A stretch of 64,000 nucleotides of DNA, from assembly GCA_040223615.1 (NCBI GenBank), contig JAVKFY010000058.1:1-64000 (forward strand), read 5' to 3'. Each line of letters opens with the position of its first letter. Within the stretch, counting starts at the first letter, position 1. Below the pieces are notes generated by a model. It saw only the letters and a list, made by a program, of their open reading frames with translations, was not told where the DNA came from and searched no databases. Below are positions 61,825-64,000 of this stretch, one piece after another. The position numbers and the translations under genes were made by a program. The DNA comes from JAVKFY01 sp040223615. GTDB lineage: Bacteria; Pseudomonadota; Alphaproteobacteria; GCA-2731375.

Positions 61825-61843
61825 AACATCTCTGCCAGATGTT
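61825..61843. promoter_or_regulatory. Inverted repeat upstream of the chemoreceptor gene
   Basis: The perfect dyad AACATCTCTGCCAGATGTT has 7-base arms and a 5-base spacer, 52 bases after the monooxygenase stop and 88 before the chemoreceptor ATG. It may be an operator, or a weak hairpin that ends the upstream operon; there is no T-run. Confidence 0.45.
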
Positions 61844-61930
61844 GCGCCGCGGGGTCGCATGGTTCGAGGTCGGCACATACCGGTGCCGCCGCCTCTCTCT
61901 TTCTGTCTCTCACTCAGTGGTTGCGTAACA

Positions 61931-63907
61931 ATGTTCAGTACTCTCGCCCAGATCAGACTCCGGACTCAGATCCTGATGCTCGCCGGCCTCGCCATTGCCG
62001 GCATGCTCGGCATCGCGGGCCTCCACTTCGCTAGCAAGACGATTGAGCGTATCGACCTCGCGGAAATGGCAGCTATCGAGGACATTTCGCGGACCGGCGC
62101 CCAGATCAACACGATCGTCTCCAACCTCGAGGGCCAGGAGAAGGACTTCATCCTGAGCAAGGACCTCGCGGTTCTGGATGCCCGCGATGCGCGATTGGCA
62201 AGAGCGCTCGAGAGCCTGGAAACCATCCATCAGCGACTTCAGGCGATCGGCGCCGAGGACAACGCGCAGTTCGTGGGCGCGCTGCGGACGAAGCTGGCGG
62301 CCAGCGACGCGGCTTTCGTGGCGCTTCGCGACAACATGACCCGGCTTGGGCTCGATCCGAAATCCGGCCTGGAAGGCGAACTCCGCGCCGCCGTGCACGA
62401 GATCGAGACGACCCTCGGCGAGGTGGACGCGGCAGAGCTCAAAATTCTGATGCTGATGATGCGCCGCCACGAGAAGGACTACATGCTGCGCGGCGATCCG
62501 AAATACGCCACCAGGATCGATGCCCGGGTTGGCGAGTTCAAGGACGCGCTCGCCACGAGTGGCTTGAGCTTTGACCGCCAGGACAACCTGCTCGGCAAGC
62601 TCGAAGACTACCGCAGCGGCGTCATGGCCTGGATCAATACCGACCGGGAGCGACTGGCGCTGACGGACGGCCTTGCCGGCGCCTACAATGAAGTCGCCAC
62701 GCTGCTCGCTGCGCTGAGCGAGGGCCTGGAAGCGCAGGCGGTTGAAGCCCGCGGCACACTCGAGAACAAGCAAACCATGGCCGGATGGGCCATCATGGGC
62801 GCGGTGGCCTTCATCGTCCTGTTGGTTGGCGCCATCGCGATGCTGGTCGGCCATCGCCTCGTCACCGCCATCAATCGGATCAACACCGCGATGTCGGCCC
62901 TGGCCGCCGGCGAAGCGAGCGTCGAGATTCCTTTCGTCGACCGCCGCAACGAGATCGGCGAGATGGCCGCGGCGATCCAGGTGTTCAAGGACAACGCGAT
63001 CGAGAAGCAGCGACTGGAGGCGGACCAGGCGGAAGCCGAAAGCCGCCGCGCGGCCGAGCGCAAACAGCTCATGGACAGCCTGGCCGATGGCTTCGACGCC
63101 AGCGTGAAGGGCGTCGTCGACAGTGTCAGCGAACTGGTCCAGCAGTTGCAGGCGACGGCCAACCAGCTGAGCCGCGATGCGGAGGAAACCAGCGAGCAGT
63201 CCAACTCGGTCGCCACCTCGGCAGAGGAGGCCAGCACCAATGTCCAGACCGTCGCGGCAGCCGCGGAACAGCTCACCGCATCGATCGCCGAGATCGCACA
63301 ACAGGTGACCCGAGCCTCCGACCTCACTTCCAACGCGGTGACCGAGGCGGCACAGACCACCTCGGTGATGCAAGGCCTGTCGGATGCCGCACAGCAGATT
63401 GGCGACGTTGTCGGCCTGATCTCCGATATCGCCGGGCAGACCAACCTGCTGGCACTGAACGCCACGATCGAGGCGGCCAGGGCCGGCGAAGCCGGCAAGG
63501 GCTTCGCCGTCGTCGCGTCCGAGGTCAAGAACCTGGCCAGCCAGACCGCCAAGGCCACCGAGGACATCGGCGGCCAGATCCGCGGCGTCCAGGAAGCCAC
63601 GACCAGGGCCGTCGCGGCCATCGAGTCCATTGCCGGGACGATCACGGCAATGACCGAAATCTCCGCCAGCGTCGCGTCTGCGGTGGAGGAGCAGGGCTCC
63701 GCGACCCAGGAGATCACCCGCAACACGCAGCGGGCGGCCAGTGGCACCGACCAGGTCTCGGCGAGTATTTCCGGCGTCTCGCGCGCAGCATCGCAGACCG
63801 GTGCCGCGGCGACCCAGCTCGGCAGCGCGGTCGGCGCGCTGTCGGCACAGTCGGACACCTTGCGCGGCGAGGTGGCGCAATTCACCGCCAAGGTCCGCGC
63901 CGCCTAA
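61931..63907 (+). CDS. Methyl-accepting chemotaxis protein
   Basis: A 658-residue chemoreceptor. A transmembrane helix near 13-35 and another near 280-305 bracket a periplasmic domain of about 245 residues, whose helical-bimodular pattern includes MMRRHEKDYMLRGDPKYATR. A HAMP region (about 305-360) with RRNEIGEMAAAIQVFKDNAI follows, then the MA signalling domain with the hairpin tip DVVGLISDIAGQTNLLALNA and TIEAARAGEAGKGFAVVASEVK. The ATG at 61931 lacks a clear ribosome site. The attractant is unknown; nearby catabolic genes make a pollutant or amine signal conceivable. Confidence 0.93.
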   Translation: MFSTLAQIRLRTQILMLAGLAIAGMLGIAGLHFASKTIERIDLAEMAAIEDISRTGAQINTIVSNLEGQEKDFILSKDLAVLDARDARLARALESLETIHQRLQAIGAEDNAQFVGALRTKLAASDAAFVALRDNMTRLGLDPKSGLEGELRAAVHEIETTLGEVDAAELKILMLMMRRHEKDYMLRGDPKYATRIDARVGEFKDALATSGLSFDRQDNLLGKLEDYRSGVMAWINTDRERLALTDGLAGAYNEVATLLAALSEGLEAQAVEARGTLENKQTMAGWAIMGAVAFIVLLVGAIAMLVGHRLVTAINRINTAMSALAAGEASVEIPFVDRRNEIGEMAAAIQVFKDNAIEKQRLEADQAEAESRRAAERKQLMDSLADGFDASVKGVVDSVSELVQQLQATANQLSRDAEETSEQSNSVATSAEEASTNVQTVAAAAEQLTASIAEIAQQVTRASDLTSNAVTEAAQTTSVMQGLSDAAQQIGDVVGLISDIAGQTNLLALNATIEAARAGEAGKGFAVVASEVKNLASQTAKATEDIGGQIRGVQEATTRAVAAIESIAGTITAMTEISASVASAVEEQGSATQEITRNTQRAASGTDQVSASISGVSRAASQTGAAATQLGSAVGALSAQSDTLRGEVAQFTAKVRAA

Positions 63908-63927
63908 GCCGCCGAAACACCCGATGC

Positions 63928-63962
63928 GGCCCTACCCGGCGTCTTCGGCGCCCGGTAGGGCC
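63928..63962. terminator. Strong stem-loop after the chemoreceptor gene
   Basis: Nine-base arms GGCCCTACC and GGTAGGGCC, with an additional inner GGCG/CGCC pairing, close about 21 bases after the stop codon at 63907. There is no obvious T-run, so it is a terminator-like hairpin or a 3-prime stability element. Confidence 0.6.
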
Positions 63963-64000
63963 ATCGCCCGCCGACCGGCAGGCGACGACGCGACGGGTGA

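Overview
This 64 kb window is high-GC DNA from the chromosome of an alphaproteobacterium, most likely a free-living, metabolically versatile heterotroph of the Rhodospirillales type. That placement is inferred from GC-rich codon use, the fused urt-ure operon layout, alphaproteobacterial-style GC-rich palindromic repeats and the mix of catabolic genes. No rRNA, tRNA, prophage, insertion sequence or CRISPR array was seen. Genes are tightly packed in short operons with many ATGA or GTGA overlaps.

Region by region. (1) 1-10252, minus strand: a complete urea uptake and hydrolysis operon, urtABCDE-ureDABC-ureEF-(ureG, cut by the window edge). It starts from a near-consensus sigma-54 promoter at 10297-10311 and is interrupted only by a palindromic repeat pair between ureC and ureE. 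(2) 10617-13568: modABC for molybdate uptake behind a ModE-type box, with a short convergent modE lacking the molybdate-binding half. (3) 13573-16734: gene debris (an acyl-CoA synthetase N-terminus, a LysR C-terminus), a palindromic repeat, a VOC protein, a small exported protein, a GNAT acetyltransferase and an MFS transporter. (4) 16731-21143, minus: an envelope protein with Sel1-like repeats, an Sm-like small protein, a ResA-like selenoprotein read through an in-frame UGA with a SECIS-like hairpin, and an isocitrate-lyase/PEP-mutase family enzyme. (5) 21204-30466: a degradative block with a cyclase, short-chain dehydrogenases, two Baeyer-Villiger-type monooxygenases whose upstream regions share a 14 bp dyad, a CmcJ-like oxidoreductase, a glutathione transferase and an amidohydrolase, followed by its LysR regulator. 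(6) 31489-34132: an exported cupredoxin-like protein, a pyridine nucleotide-disulfide oxidoreductase and a TVP38-type membrane protein. (7) 34129-42344: a putative methyltransferase, small envelope proteins, an amidase, a matrixin-like protease, a PRC-barrel protein, a glutamine-synthetase-like ligase and a flavin hydroxylase. (8) 42439-46668: an envelope-stress type unit (Do-like protease, response regulator, histidine kinase) and a TetR regulator. (9) 46768-58443: a soluble reductive dehalogenase of the aerobic, catabolic (NpRdhA-like) type, a lipoprotein, flavoproteins, a molybdenum hydroxylase (xanthine dehydrogenase family) operon and an FrdA-like flavoprotein with a stand-alone 2Fe-2S domain. 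(10) 58548-63907: an acyl-CoA synthetase - cytochrome c - flavin monooxygenase operon and a chemoreceptor.

The parts plausibly connect. Urea and amide hydrolysis, amino-group ligation and sigma-54 control point to scavenging of organic nitrogen. Molybdate import can supply the molybdenum hydroxylase. The monooxygenases, dehydrogenases, ligase and reductive dehalogenase look like an accessory repertoire for cyclic or halogenated organic compounds. The most striking items are the UGA-containing selenoprotein gene (19176-20270) and the reductive dehalogenase (46768-48891).
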